In this document: positions 1 to 6,030 of the stretch, piece by piece
How the letters are laid out: each line of letters starts with the position of its first letter
How positions within the stretch are numbered: the stretch's first letter is position 1
NCBI GenBank assembly: GCA_003139735.1
Contig: PLGA01000222.1
Span: forward strand, 324 to 10,097
Length of the DNA stretch: 9,774 bases
DNA from: Bryobacterales bacterium
Lineage (GTDB): Bacteria > Acidobacteriota > Terriglobia > Bryobacterales > Bryobacteraceae
Reading direction: 5' to 3'
The notes under the pieces: model-generated
Databases searched by the model: none
Told to the model about the DNA's origin: nothing
The model's input: the letters and a program-made list of their open reading frames with translations, nothing else
Program-made: the position numbers and the translations under genes

Positions 1-201
1 TTGCTTGAGATCGGTGCGAGCGCGCTGGTAAAACTCCTTTTCCGTGGCTTCGAGGGAACTGGCGATCGCGTTCAACTGGTCCGTGGAGGAGTACTCCAGG
101 CTGATATCGAGCAGAAAAGTGGTAACCCAGATGGTGGCCGCGAGCGGCGCCAGGGTGGCCGCCAGGAAGATCGCGATCAGCCTGTTACGAAGCCGGTTCA
201 C
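1..201 (-). CDS. Membrane sensor, probably NtrY-type histidine kinase, N-terminal fragment
   Basis: Only the first 67 codons lie in the window; the frame is open to position 1, so the gene continues beyond the edge. The start is a GTG whose last bases form the TGA stop of the upstream gene (GTGA overlap), implying translational coupling. The N-terminus is basic (NRLRNR), followed by one hydrophobic segment at about residues 8-32. After it comes a polar stretch rich in Glu, Gln and Ser that looks like the start of an extracytoplasmic sensor region. This layout, and the position directly after a DUF4390-like gene, recall proteobacterial loci where DUF4390 precedes an NtrY-like sensor kinase. 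No kinase motif (H-box, HATPase) is visible because the gene is cut, so the kinase call is inference; another single-pass membrane protein is possible. Confidence 0.6.
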   Translation of the reverse strand, partial: MNRLRNRLIAIFLAATLAPLAATIWVTTFLLDISLEYSSTDQLNAIASSLEATEKEFYQRARTDLKQ

Positions 202-818
202 CCGGTTCGCGCCCCCGGGCCCGGAACGCGGACCAGATCGGTGAGGCGCAGCGGGCGGCTGTCAAGAGGCCCCCAATGCTGCTCACCGGGCCCGGCCTTG
301 CGGCTCAACAACTCAATGAAAGCCCTGACGGGGTCCGCCATGACGTTGGAGAACTGCTCTTTCGGGCCGGCCGCGCGCATCTCCAACCGCAAATAAAATG
401 GCCGGTCCGGGGCCAATCCGGCGGCGCTGAGGGCAAGGCTGTCCAGGCACCACGCCTCGGCTTGGGAGGCGGTCATATCCGACCGGGAACGCTCGGCGGA
501 CTCGGTAATGACGGCCTTGAACTTCTCCTCCAAAATATCGTAGCTCACCACGAACTTCCCCACCTTTTGACCGAGCGGGACGCTGTTGTCGATGGCGTAG
601 AGCTGGAGGCTGGCAACGAAGACCACGGTATCGGCGTCCTTCAGCCGTTCCAGCGCTTTGCCGGAGAGGAAATGTAGGCTGGGAGCGACGGGGCGGAGAC
701 TTTGGCCGTCGTAGAAGACCGAGAGGCCGCTCTGGCCGCTCGCGAGGGATAAGGGCAGAGCCATGCCGGCCAGCAGCCAGCACCTGCGGCTGATGCTCCT
801 GTCCCGCGCGGGATCCAT
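198..818 (-). CDS. Secreted DUF4390-like protein
   Basis: A 206-residue protein of unknown biochemical role. The chosen ATG overlaps the stop of the upstream barrel gene as TGATG. It gives a proper export signal: basic Arg residues with a twin Arg (SRRCWLLAG, near residues 10-18), a hydrophobic core, and a likely cleavage near ASG-Q. The frame is open further upstream, but that extension is the antisense-like shadow of the barrel gene. The mature part has alternating beta-type segments, including LQLYAIDN and a VSYDILEEKF motif, resembling the DUF4390 pattern (LY... then a W/SYD..EkF region). In Betaproteobacteria DUF4390 genes sit directly before ntrY-like kinase genes, and here too a membrane sensor follows with a GTGA overlap. 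It probably acts in the periplasm with that sensor. The family assignment is by eye and moderate. Confidence 0.72.
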   Translation of the reverse strand: MDPARDRSISRRCWLLAGMALPLSLASGQSGLSVFYDGQSLRPVAPSLHFLSGKALERLKDADTVVFVASLQLYAIDNSVPLGQKVGKFVVSYDILEEKFKAVITESAERSRSDMTASQAEAWCLDSLALSAAGLAPDRPFYLRLEMRAAGPKEQFSNVMADPVRAFIELLSRKAGPGEQHWGPLDSRPLRLTDLVRVPGPGARTG

Positions 819-2095
819 CAATAATTCATGCCCATCATGAAGATCGGGTCGGACCGGCCACCTCGAATCGGGAATGCCACCGCCATCGCGAAGGCTCCCT
901 CGCGGAGACCGACGCCAACGCCTTGCCTGAAAACAACGGGTTCGCCAGCGTCCCAAATCGTTCCAGCGTCGTAGAAAGCTTCAAACACCCTGTAACGATA
1001 ATCGACGGAATTGTGGACCATCCGGTTTCCACCCAAGGGGTCGAGGTCGGATTTGTCCCAACCTCTTAGTGTACTCGTATTTCCCAGGACATATCGCTCG
1101 AAGAGCGGAGCCCTACCCTCGATGAAGCCGGCCGATACGTCGTCCGTGAGGGTATTCTGGCCGCGGGTAAGCCTGTAACGGAAGTCCCAGCGATGGCGGG
1201 CATAGACGAAATCGCTGTCGAGAACCTTGGTGGCGGCGCGCAGGCTGTAGCTTGCCTCCAAGTCCTGTCCGGTATCCGAGTCCTCCAATTGGCGGTGATA
1301 GCGCAGGGTGGAAACGACGGCGTTAGCCGCCTCAAAATGGTCGGACGGAAACTGGTCCTGCAGACGTTCGAAACTGGCGCCCACCATCAGCGTAAGGGGC
1401 GCCGCGATGACAAAGGTGACGGTGGGCTCGAAATTCTGGCGAGTCCGGTAGGCGTCTGAAGTCTCATCGAGGAAGGACGATTCGGGAGACGCGGGCGGGA
1501 GTTGGTCGAGAGTGTTGGTATTCCACTGCTCGTGGTAGCTATCGAACTCGAACTGGAAATGCACTTTGTCGGAGCCCAGGTGATTGTCTTCATAGCGCGC
1601 GGCGATTCCGGCATAGCGCTCCGGCAGGTCGTCGTTATCGCTGACCACCCCGAAGGCGAAGGTGTTCTGCTTGACGTTGACAGCGCCCTCGACGGCGCCG
1701 GTCCAGCCCTGCTTGGAATCGTAGATGAACTTGGAGACGGTGGCGCCGAACCGCTCGGCGCGCGGGCCGACCTGAAACACGACCCTGACTTCAGAAGGCG
1801 CCGCGCCGCGGAGCACGCGACGGGAGACGCTGGCGTTCAACTCTTTGCCGAGGCGCTTGGCGACGTCGTCGAGGGCCGCCGGATTCAGTTGATCCCCGAT
1901 GAGCGAAGTAATCCGCTTCGCCAGGCCGGAACTGATTTTGCTATCCTGGCCCGACGCAAAATCGGTGGACCACCCGTTGCCGGCAACGATTACCGTCTCC
2001 ACTTTGTAGCGGGAATTGACGTTCGAATCCGGGTCGGGTGCGCCGGCAAAGAGCAAGCTGCCACAGACAAGGCAACCAAGCCAGGTGTATCTCAT
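818..2095 (-). CDS. Omp85-family outer-membrane barrel protein with one POTRA-like domain
   Basis: A 425-residue exported protein. Residues 1-19 form a signal peptide ending near FAGA-P. Residues 30-110 look like a single POTRA domain (VETVIVAGN strand, LAKRITSLIGDQL helix, then SEVRVVFQVG strand). Residues 115-425 are amphipathic barrel strands. The barrel has Omp85 hallmarks: an LRGW motif at about 343-346 (equivalent of the VRGF/Y loop-6 motif of BamA), a following GG, and a FYDAG motif at 374-378. It ends in Tyr, as expected of an outer-membrane insertion signal. BamA has five POTRA domains, so this is a short relative and not BamA itself; it could secrete, insert or translocate a specific substrate. 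ATG 2095 was chosen because it starts the signal peptide. No Shine-Dalgarno sequence is clear. It is the first gene of a coupled operon with the DUF4390-like and sensor genes. Confidence 0.85.
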   Translation of the reverse strand: MRYTWLGCLVCGSLLFAGAPDPDSNVNSRYKVETVIVAGNGWSTDFASGQDSKISSGLAKRITSLIGDQLNPAALDDVAKRLGKELNASVSRRVLRGAAPSEVRVVFQVGPRAERFGATVSKFIYDSKQGWTGAVEGAVNVKQNTFAFGVVSDNDDLPERYAGIAARYEDNHLGSDKVHFQFEFDSYHEQWNTNTLDQLPPASPESSFLDETSDAYRTRQNFEPTVTFVIAAPLTLMVGASFERLQDQFPSDHFEAANAVVSTLRYHRQLEDSDTGQDLEASYSLRAATKVLDSDFVYARHRWDFRYRLTRGQNTLTDDVSAGFIEGRAPLFERYVLGNTSTLRGWDKSDLDPLGGNRMVHNSVDYRYRVFEAFYDAGTIWDAGEPVVFRQGVGVGLREGAFAMAVAFPIRGGRSDPIFMMGMNY

Positions 2096-2165
2096 GGGCG
2101 CTCGCACTGCACGCCGGGCGCCATGTCTAACTAATTCAAAAGAGGGGGGATGCAGGAAAGGCGAA

Positions 2166-2182
2166 TGTGATTTCGATTCACA
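2166..2182. promoter_or_regulatory. CRP/FNR-like imperfect palindrome upstream of the Omp85 operon
   Basis: The sequence reads TGTGA, 7 bases, TCACA on the plus strand: perfect 5-bp arms in a 17-bp imperfect palindrome. It lies about 70 bases upstream of the Omp85-type start. The half-sites match the CRP consensus, but CRP uses a 6-base spacer, so this is one base too wide. It could be an operator for a CRP/FNR-superfamily regulator, or chance. Confidence 0.3.
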
Positions 2183-2234
2183 GGTGTGTAACCGGTTGGG
2201 ATACCAGAGCTTGCGCGCAACGGGGCGAGGCTGG

Positions 2235-2648
2235 TTACAGAACCTTCGCCAATTCGTTGGCAAACGCGCTACGCGGCGACTGATCCCGCGGCTTGCCGCT
2301 GCGCCGTTTGCGATCCGGCCTGGGCGGGAGGGCCCTGGCGCCGGTAGCGCCCGTGGGTCCTGGCGCCATGGGCGCAACTCCGCGCAGATCCTTCCCTTTG
2401 GGAGGCTGGGCCGGGTTGGCGCGCAAGAGCCGGTCTTCTAATGGCGCGCGGTCGAAGCGGCGGATGATAGATTGCATCTCATCGGCCGTGGGCGCTTCGA
2501 CAAAAGCGAATCCCTTGGATTCCTGCGTTTCGTGGTTGCGGATCACCTTTACGCCATCGGATACGAGATCCTCGGCGGCCAGCCACTGTTTTATGTCGTC
2601 GGCGGTGACCCAGGTGGGAAGATTGCCAAGAAATACGGTGAAGCTCAT
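2235..2648 (-). CDS. Small RRM-domain RNA-binding protein
   Basis: A 137-residue protein with one N-terminal RNA recognition motif (about residues 3-78). RNP2 is VFLGNL at 5-10 and RNP1 is KGFAFVE at 45-51; the aromatic residues F6, F47 and F49 that stack on RNA are present. The tail (about 80-137) is Pro/Gly/Arg-rich, with a short collagen-like GPTGATGA run and a basic RPDRKRR patch, probably disordered and adding RNA affinity. Stand-alone RRM proteins of this size are best known from cyanobacteria, where some respond to cold, and also occur in other phyla. The start is the only ATG before RNP2. There is no Shine-Dalgarno at normal distance (a GGAG lies 16 bases upstream), while a TAGAAT box lies 9 bases upstream. 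It sits 139 bases before the Omp85 gene and is probably a separate unit. RNA targets cannot be told from sequence. Confidence 0.9.
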   Translation of the reverse strand: MSFTVFLGNLPTWVTADDIKQWLAAEDLVSDGVKVIRNHETQESKGFAFVEAPTADEMQSIIRRFDRAPLEDRLLRANPAQPPKGKDLRGVAPMAPGPTGATGARALPPRPDRKRRSGKPRDQSPRSAFANELAKVL

Positions 2649-2894
2649 TCAGTTGATATTCTAACTCCGTCGGTTGGATTGGGGCGCTTCAAGGGAGGAT
2701 TCCACTCTGTGCCAACTAGATGGTAGCAGAGTCGCCAACCGGATTGCAAACGGAAGCTGGCGCAGGGGCGCGGGAACCTCGGACACGCCGGGCAAAAGCG
2801 CGGCGGCGGCCCGAAAGGCCCGGCCCACATCGTGCGCCTCGTTTCAATGCGTTACCATTAATTACGGAGCGCATCCGCTTACGAAGGGCCAGCC
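2649..2894. other. Intergenic region between divergent RRM and hicB genes
   Basis: A 246-base stretch between two divergent genes. It must hold the promoters of both. Apart from the TAGAAT box near the RRM start and an AT-richer patch near 2850-2865 before hicB, I see no gene, RNA structure or clear operator. The middle (about 2755-2830) is GC-rich and has no start with coding character. Confidence 0.4.
2658..2686 (-). promoter_or_regulatory. Possible promoter of the RRM gene
   Basis: A TAGAAT hexamer (2663-2658, minus strand) lies 9 bases upstream of the RRM start, and CGCCCC lies 17 bases before it. TAGAAT fits a sigma-70 type -10 box; CGCCCC is not a standard -35. If real, transcription would start almost at the ATG, giving a nearly leaderless mRNA, which fits the missing Shine-Dalgarno. 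Weak evidence. Confidence 0.25.
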
Positions 2895-3128
2895 ATGAAG
2901 AAGATTATTCAGGTCCGCATTTCAAAAGGCGAAAAACAGTATGTCGCCGAGTGCTTGGATCTTCCTGTTGTGACCCAGGGTAAGACGCTTGACGATCTCA
3001 GCGAGAATCTTCGAGAAGCAATCAGCCTTCACCTCAAGGGCGAGGATCTAGCGGATCTCGATCTTGCCGAGGATCCATCGGTGCTCGCATCCTTCGAGCT
3101 CGAACCTCTTGTCCATGCCAAAGCTTAG
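2895..3128 (+). CDS. hicB: HicB-family antitoxin
   Basis: A 77-residue protein matching the short HicB type. It has an N-terminal strand (KKIIQVRI), then YVAECLDLPVVTQGKTLDDLSENLREAI, the degraded RNase-H-like HicB core with the usual ECLDLPV..QG.T.dea pattern. HicB binds and blocks the HicA mRNA interferase and often represses the hic promoter. No C-terminal DNA-binding domain is apparent, so in this type regulation may be weak or act through the complex. AAGGG lies about 7 bases before the ATG, a good ribosome binding site. GC content is about 51% by hand count, clearly below the neighbouring genes, suggesting acquisition by transfer. Its partner hicA, which overlaps the last 14 bases, is broken, so HicB may now be an orphan antitoxin. 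Confidence 0.88.
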   Translation: MKKIIQVRISKGEKQYVAECLDLPVVTQGKTLDDLSENLREAISLHLKGEDLADLDLAEDPSVLASFELEPLVHAKA

Positions 3129-3249
3129 GGCGCTGTCCGGGCAGGACGTTCTCAAGATCTTCGCGAGGTTCGGCTTCGAGAGAATTGACCAGGAAGGCAG
3201 CCACGTCAAAACCGCCGTCAGCTCTTGGCCGGTGGCCGGCAGTCTCTGA
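3115..3249 (+). pseudogene. hicA: Broken hicA toxin gene (frameshift plus lost 3' end)
   Basis: The ATG at 3115 overlaps hicB by 14 bases, as in normal hicBA pairs. Residues 1-32 are typical HicA: MPKLRALSGQDVLKIFARFG followed by FERIDQEGSHVK, including the catalytic His (H30) in GSH. After K32 the frame leaves the family and stops at 3247-3249, giving a 44-residue product. In the -1 frame from 3210 to about 3248, HicA-like sequence resumes (RRQLLAGGRQSL, like the RR..aGGRqSLtip region of HicA). One base has therefore been lost near the A-run at 3208-3211. Past about 3250 even that frame has no HicA C-terminus (no nHkel..GTlr.I.rqag part); the glycosidase gene begins instead. The toxin should be inactive. 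A sequencing error could explain the frameshift but not the missing end. Confidence 0.8.
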
Positions 3250-3271
3250 AGCTCCAGCCTCGGGTTACATT

Positions 3272-5506
3272 ATGGGAATGCCGACCAGACGTCACTTTAT
3301 TCAGACCACGTTCGCCGGGGCGGCCGCGTCCGCCGCGCAGACCGCGGCTGTCGCGCCCTGGTACCGGAGCGCGGTCCGGTGGGGGCAGACCAATATCACC
3401 GAGCGCGATCCCGTCCGCTACGACATTCCGTGGTGGCGGGAATACTGGAAACGCACCCAGATCCAAGGCGTGATTATCAATGCCGGCGGCATTGTGGCGT
3501 ACTACCCCAGCAAGTTCCCTTTGCAACGGCAGGCGGAGTTCCTAGGCGGACGCGATCTGTACGGCGAGCTGGCGCGCGCCGCGCATGAGGACGGCTTGGC
3601 GGTGCTGGCGCGCATGGATTCCAGCCGCGTCGCCGAGGATTTCTTCCGCGCCCATCCGGATTGGATCGCCCGCCAGGCCTCGGGCGATCCGTATCGCTCC
3701 GGCGACGGATACACGACCTGCGTCAACAGCCCTTATTACGACGAATACATTCCCGCGGTGCTGACGGAGATCGTCGAGCGCTCACACCCGGAGGGATTTA
3801 CCGATAACAGTTGGAGCGGCCTGGGGCGCAACAGCATTTGTCATTGCGACAACTGCGCGCGCAAGTTCCGCGATAAGGCAGGGCAGGCGCTGCCGCGCGC
3901 CAGAGACTGGAACAGCGCGGTCTACCGGCAGTGGATCGAATGGAACTACGAGCGGCGCCTGGAGATCTGGGATTTGAACAACCGTGCGACAAAGGCCGCG
4001 GGCGGCCCGAACTGCTTGTGGATCGGGATGAACAGCGGTTCCATCAGCAGCCAGAGCCAGTCGTTCCGCAACTTTCCGGAGATTTGCAAGCGGGCCGAAA
4101 TGATCCTGCTGGACCACCAGGCCCGCGCCGACGCCACCGGTTTTCAGCAGAACGGCGACGCCGGAAAGCTGGTTCACGGCCTGCTGGGCTGGGACAAGAC
4201 GATGCCGGAGAGCATGGCGTTGTACCTGAACGGGCGCAACCAGTTCCGGGTGGCCAGCCAGCCGGCCGCGGAAGCGCGCATGTGGATGCTCGAAGGCATC
4301 GCCGGGGGCATACAGCCGTGGTGGCATCACGTCGGCGCGTATCACGAAGACCGGCGCATGTATCGCACCGCCGAGCCGGTTTTCCGGTGGCATAAGGAGC
4401 ACGAGCGGTATCTGCTGAACCGGCGTCCGGTGGCTTCCGTAGGCGTGGTGTGGTCGCAGAAGAACACCGATTACTACGGACGGGACGACGCCGCCAGTCT
4501 GGTGGACCTGCCCTACCGCGGATTTGCGCAGGCGCTTCTGCGCGCGCGCATTCCTTACCTGCCGGTCAACGCGGACCACATCGACCGCGACGCGGAGCAG
4601 TTTTCAGCGTTAGTGCTGCCCAACGTCGGGGCCGTTTCCGACGAGCAGTGCGCGGCCATTCGCCGGTTCGTGGCCCGCGGCGGCGGCCTGGTGGGCACGG
4701 GCGCAGCCAGCCTCTACAACGAGTGGGGCGATGCGCGGCCGGACTTCGCGCTGGCCGATCTGTTCGGGGCGCACGCGGGAGCAACGGCAACCACCCGCCG
4801 GACCGGGACGCAGACCGAACACACCTACCTTCGCCTGTCGCCTGAGTTGCGGGCGCAAGTCTGGGGTCCGAAAGCCGGCGACGAGCCGGTTCCGGAAGGC
4901 GAGCGCCACCCCGTGCTGCGCGGCTTCGAGGAGACCGATATCGTGCCGTTTGGCGGCGCGCTCGAACCCATGCGCACCGATCCGGGCGTGACCGTTCCGC
5001 TGACTTTCATCCCGCCGTTCCCCATTTTTCCGCCTGAAACCGCCTGGATGCGCCAGCCGAAGACCACCATTCCGGGACTGGTTCTGCGCTCGGCCGGGCA
5101 ATCCCGCGTGGCTTACATGCCCGCCGATCTGGACCGCCGCTACGCTTCCGAGAACCTGCCCGACCATGCCAATCTGCTGGCCAACGTGGTGCGATGGGCC
5201 GCGGCGGACCGGATTCCGCTCGACGTGCGCGGCCCGGGCATGATCGATTGCCATCTGTACCGCCAGCCCGGCCGTTTGATTCTGCACCTGATCAACCTGA
5301 CGAACTCGGCGGCCTGGCGCGCCCCGATGGACGATTCGATTCCGGTGGGCCCGTTACAGATCAAGGTGCAGCTTCCGCCGGATGTTCGCGGCGGACATGG
5401 CGCGCGCCTGGTGGCGACCGGCAAGCTGTCTGTTACGGTGCGCGATAAATGGGCCGGATTCGAGGTGCAGTCCGTCCTGGACCACGAGGTTGTGGTGCTC
5501 GAATAG
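3272..5506 (+). CDS. Exported GHL6-type glycosidase-like protein with beta-galactosidase trimerisation domain
   Basis: A 744-residue protein with a Tat signal (TRRHFIQTTF, residues 5-14, then an Ala-rich stretch to about 27). Residues about 45-380 form a TIM-barrel-like part matching hypothetical glycosyl hydrolase 6 (GHL6): LARMD, then HPDW, then CVNSPYYDEY, then GFTDNSW, then CHCDNC. C150, C190, C192 and C195 reproduce the spacing of the GH42 zinc-binding cysteines. Residues about 385-500 look like the glutamine-amidotransferase-like trimerisation domain of GH42 enzymes (VGVVWSQ, ALVLPNVGAVSDEQ, RRFVARGGGLVGTG). A C-terminal beta part follows (LILHLINLTN). It probably acts on plant or microbial polysaccharide outside the cytoplasm; substrate and activity are unknown. 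ATG 3278 is an alternative start; neither has a good ribosome binding site. It starts just after the hicA remnant and ends 11 bases from the convergent bfr stop. Confidence 0.82.
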   Translation: MGMPTRRHFIQTTFAGAAASAAQTAAVAPWYRSAVRWGQTNITERDPVRYDIPWWREYWKRTQIQGVIINAGGIVAYYPSKFPLQRQAEFLGGRDLYGELARAAHEDGLAVLARMDSSRVAEDFFRAHPDWIARQASGDPYRSGDGYTTCVNSPYYDEYIPAVLTEIVERSHPEGFTDNSWSGLGRNSICHCDNCARKFRDKAGQALPRARDWNSAVYRQWIEWNYERRLEIWDLNNRATKAAGGPNCLWIGMNSGSISSQSQSFRNFPEICKRAEMILLDHQARADATGFQQNGDAGKLVHGLLGWDKTMPESMALYLNGRNQFRVASQPAAEARMWMLEGIAGGIQPWWHHVGAYHEDRRMYRTAEPVFRWHKEHERYLLNRRPVASVGVVWSQKNTDYYGRDDAASLVDLPYRGFAQALLRARIPYLPVNADHIDRDAEQFSALVLPNVGAVSDEQCAAIRRFVARGGGLVGTGAASLYNEWGDARPDFALADLFGAHAGATATTRRTGTQTEHTYLRLSPELRAQVWGPKAGDEPVPEGERHPVLRGFEETDIVPFGGALEPMRTDPGVTVPLTFIPPFPIFPPETAWMRQPKTTIPGLVLRSAGQSRVAYMPADLDRRYASENLPDHANLLANVVRWAAADRIPLDVRGPGMIDCHLYRQPGRLILHLINLTNSAAWRAPMDDSIPVGPLQIKVQLPPDVRGGHGARLVATGKLSVTVRDKWAGFEVQSVLDHEVVVLE

Positions 5507-5517
5507 GGCGAGCGGCG

Positions 5518-5994
5518 TTACTTGTCTTCGTGAACCTGCTGGGAGAGATAGCGCTCGTAGCCGATTTCCTGGATCTGGTGGGCTTGAGCCTCCAGCCAGT
5601 CGACGTGCTCTTCCTCGTCTTTCAACAGGCGTTCAAACAGCTCGCGGGAGGCGTTGTCGCCGGCTTCGGTAGCGACCTTGATCGCTTCGTTATACATGCC
5701 GACAGCATCGATTTCGAGCTTCAGGTCGCTTTCGAGCTGCTCCCTGACGTTCTTGCCGACGGTGAGCTGCATCGGCTCGGTCAAACTGGGCGTGGCATCG
5801 AGAAACAGGATGCGTTCGATGAGCGCTTCGGCGTGTTTCATTTCGTCGATGGACTGCTTCTTGATGAAACTCCCCAGACGGCCGTAGTGCCAGTTTTCAC
5901 ACATTTCCGAGTGAAGGAAATACTGGTTGATGGCCAGCAGCTCTTCTTTGAGCGCCAGGTTGAGGGCGGCGATGACTTGTGGGTTGCCTTTCAT
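5518..5994 (-). CDS. bfr: Bacterioferritin
   Basis: A 158-residue four-helix-bundle iron-storage protein of usual Bfr length. All ferroxidase ligands are visible: E18, E51, H54, E94, E127 and H130, with Y25 nearby. M52, the heme ligand that bridges two subunits in E. coli Bfr, is present within DEMKHAE, so heme-binding Bfr is preferred over non-heme ferritin or Dps. It oxidises Fe(II) and stores Fe(III) in a 24-mer shell in the cytoplasm, limiting Fenton damage. The ATG at 5994 begins the conserved MKGNPQVI start. No Shine-Dalgarno is seen; a TAGAAT box lies 8 bases upstream. The gene follows tRNA-Arg on the same strand after only 25 bases, so it may be read from the tRNA promoter or from its own short promoter. 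No bacterioferritin-associated ferredoxin gene is near. Confidence 0.95.
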   Translation of the reverse strand: MKGNPQVIAALNLALKEELLAINQYFLHSEMCENWHYGRLGSFIKKQSIDEMKHAEALIERILFLDATPSLTEPMQLTVGKNVREQLESDLKLEIDAVGMYNEAIKVATEAGDNASRELFERLLKDEEEHVDWLEAQAHQIQEIGYERYLSQQVHEDK

Positions 5995-6002
5995 ATGAGG
6001 GA

Positions 6003-6030
6003 ATTCTAGCAGTTTCTTGTGGTAGGGGCG
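6003..6030 (-). promoter_or_regulatory. Possible promoter of bfr inside the tRNA 3' end
   Basis: TAGAAT (6008-6003, minus strand) sits 8 bases before the bfr ATG, with CGCCCC 16 bases further upstream; that CGCCCC is the 3' acceptor strand of the tRNA. The layout repeats what is seen before the RRM gene. It may be a promoter giving a nearly leaderless bfr mRNA, or coincidence. Confidence 0.22.

Noticed and set aside
1..396. A 131-codon plus-strand open frame at the left edge
   Set aside because: The minus strand there encodes a coherent membrane-segment protein and the DUF4390-like protein with overlapping start and stop. The plus frame is Arg/Gly-rich and shadow-like.
819..956. N-terminal extension of the DUF4390-like gene
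   Set aside because: The extra 46 codons are Arg-rich and lie inside the barrel gene. The TGATG-linked ATG at 818 directly precedes a signal peptide.
2096..2377. N-terminal extension of the Omp85-type gene
   Set aside because: The frame is open upstream to 2377, but the extension overlaps the RRM gene and would bury the signal peptide. The start at 2095 gives a normal exported protein.
3185..3271. Earlier start for the glycosidase gene
   Set aside because: The upstream in-frame codons come from the hicA remnant in another frame. The Tat motif requires a start at 3272 or 3278.
3274..5506. Glycosidase gene as cargo of a mobile element next to hicBA
   Set aside because: No transposase, inverted repeats or target-site duplications were seen on either side, so only local rearrangement at the hicA end is supported.
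5507..5517. Bidirectional terminator between the glycosidase and bfr genes
   Set aside because: The gap is only 11 bases and shows no stem-loop or T-run, so no terminator can be supported there.
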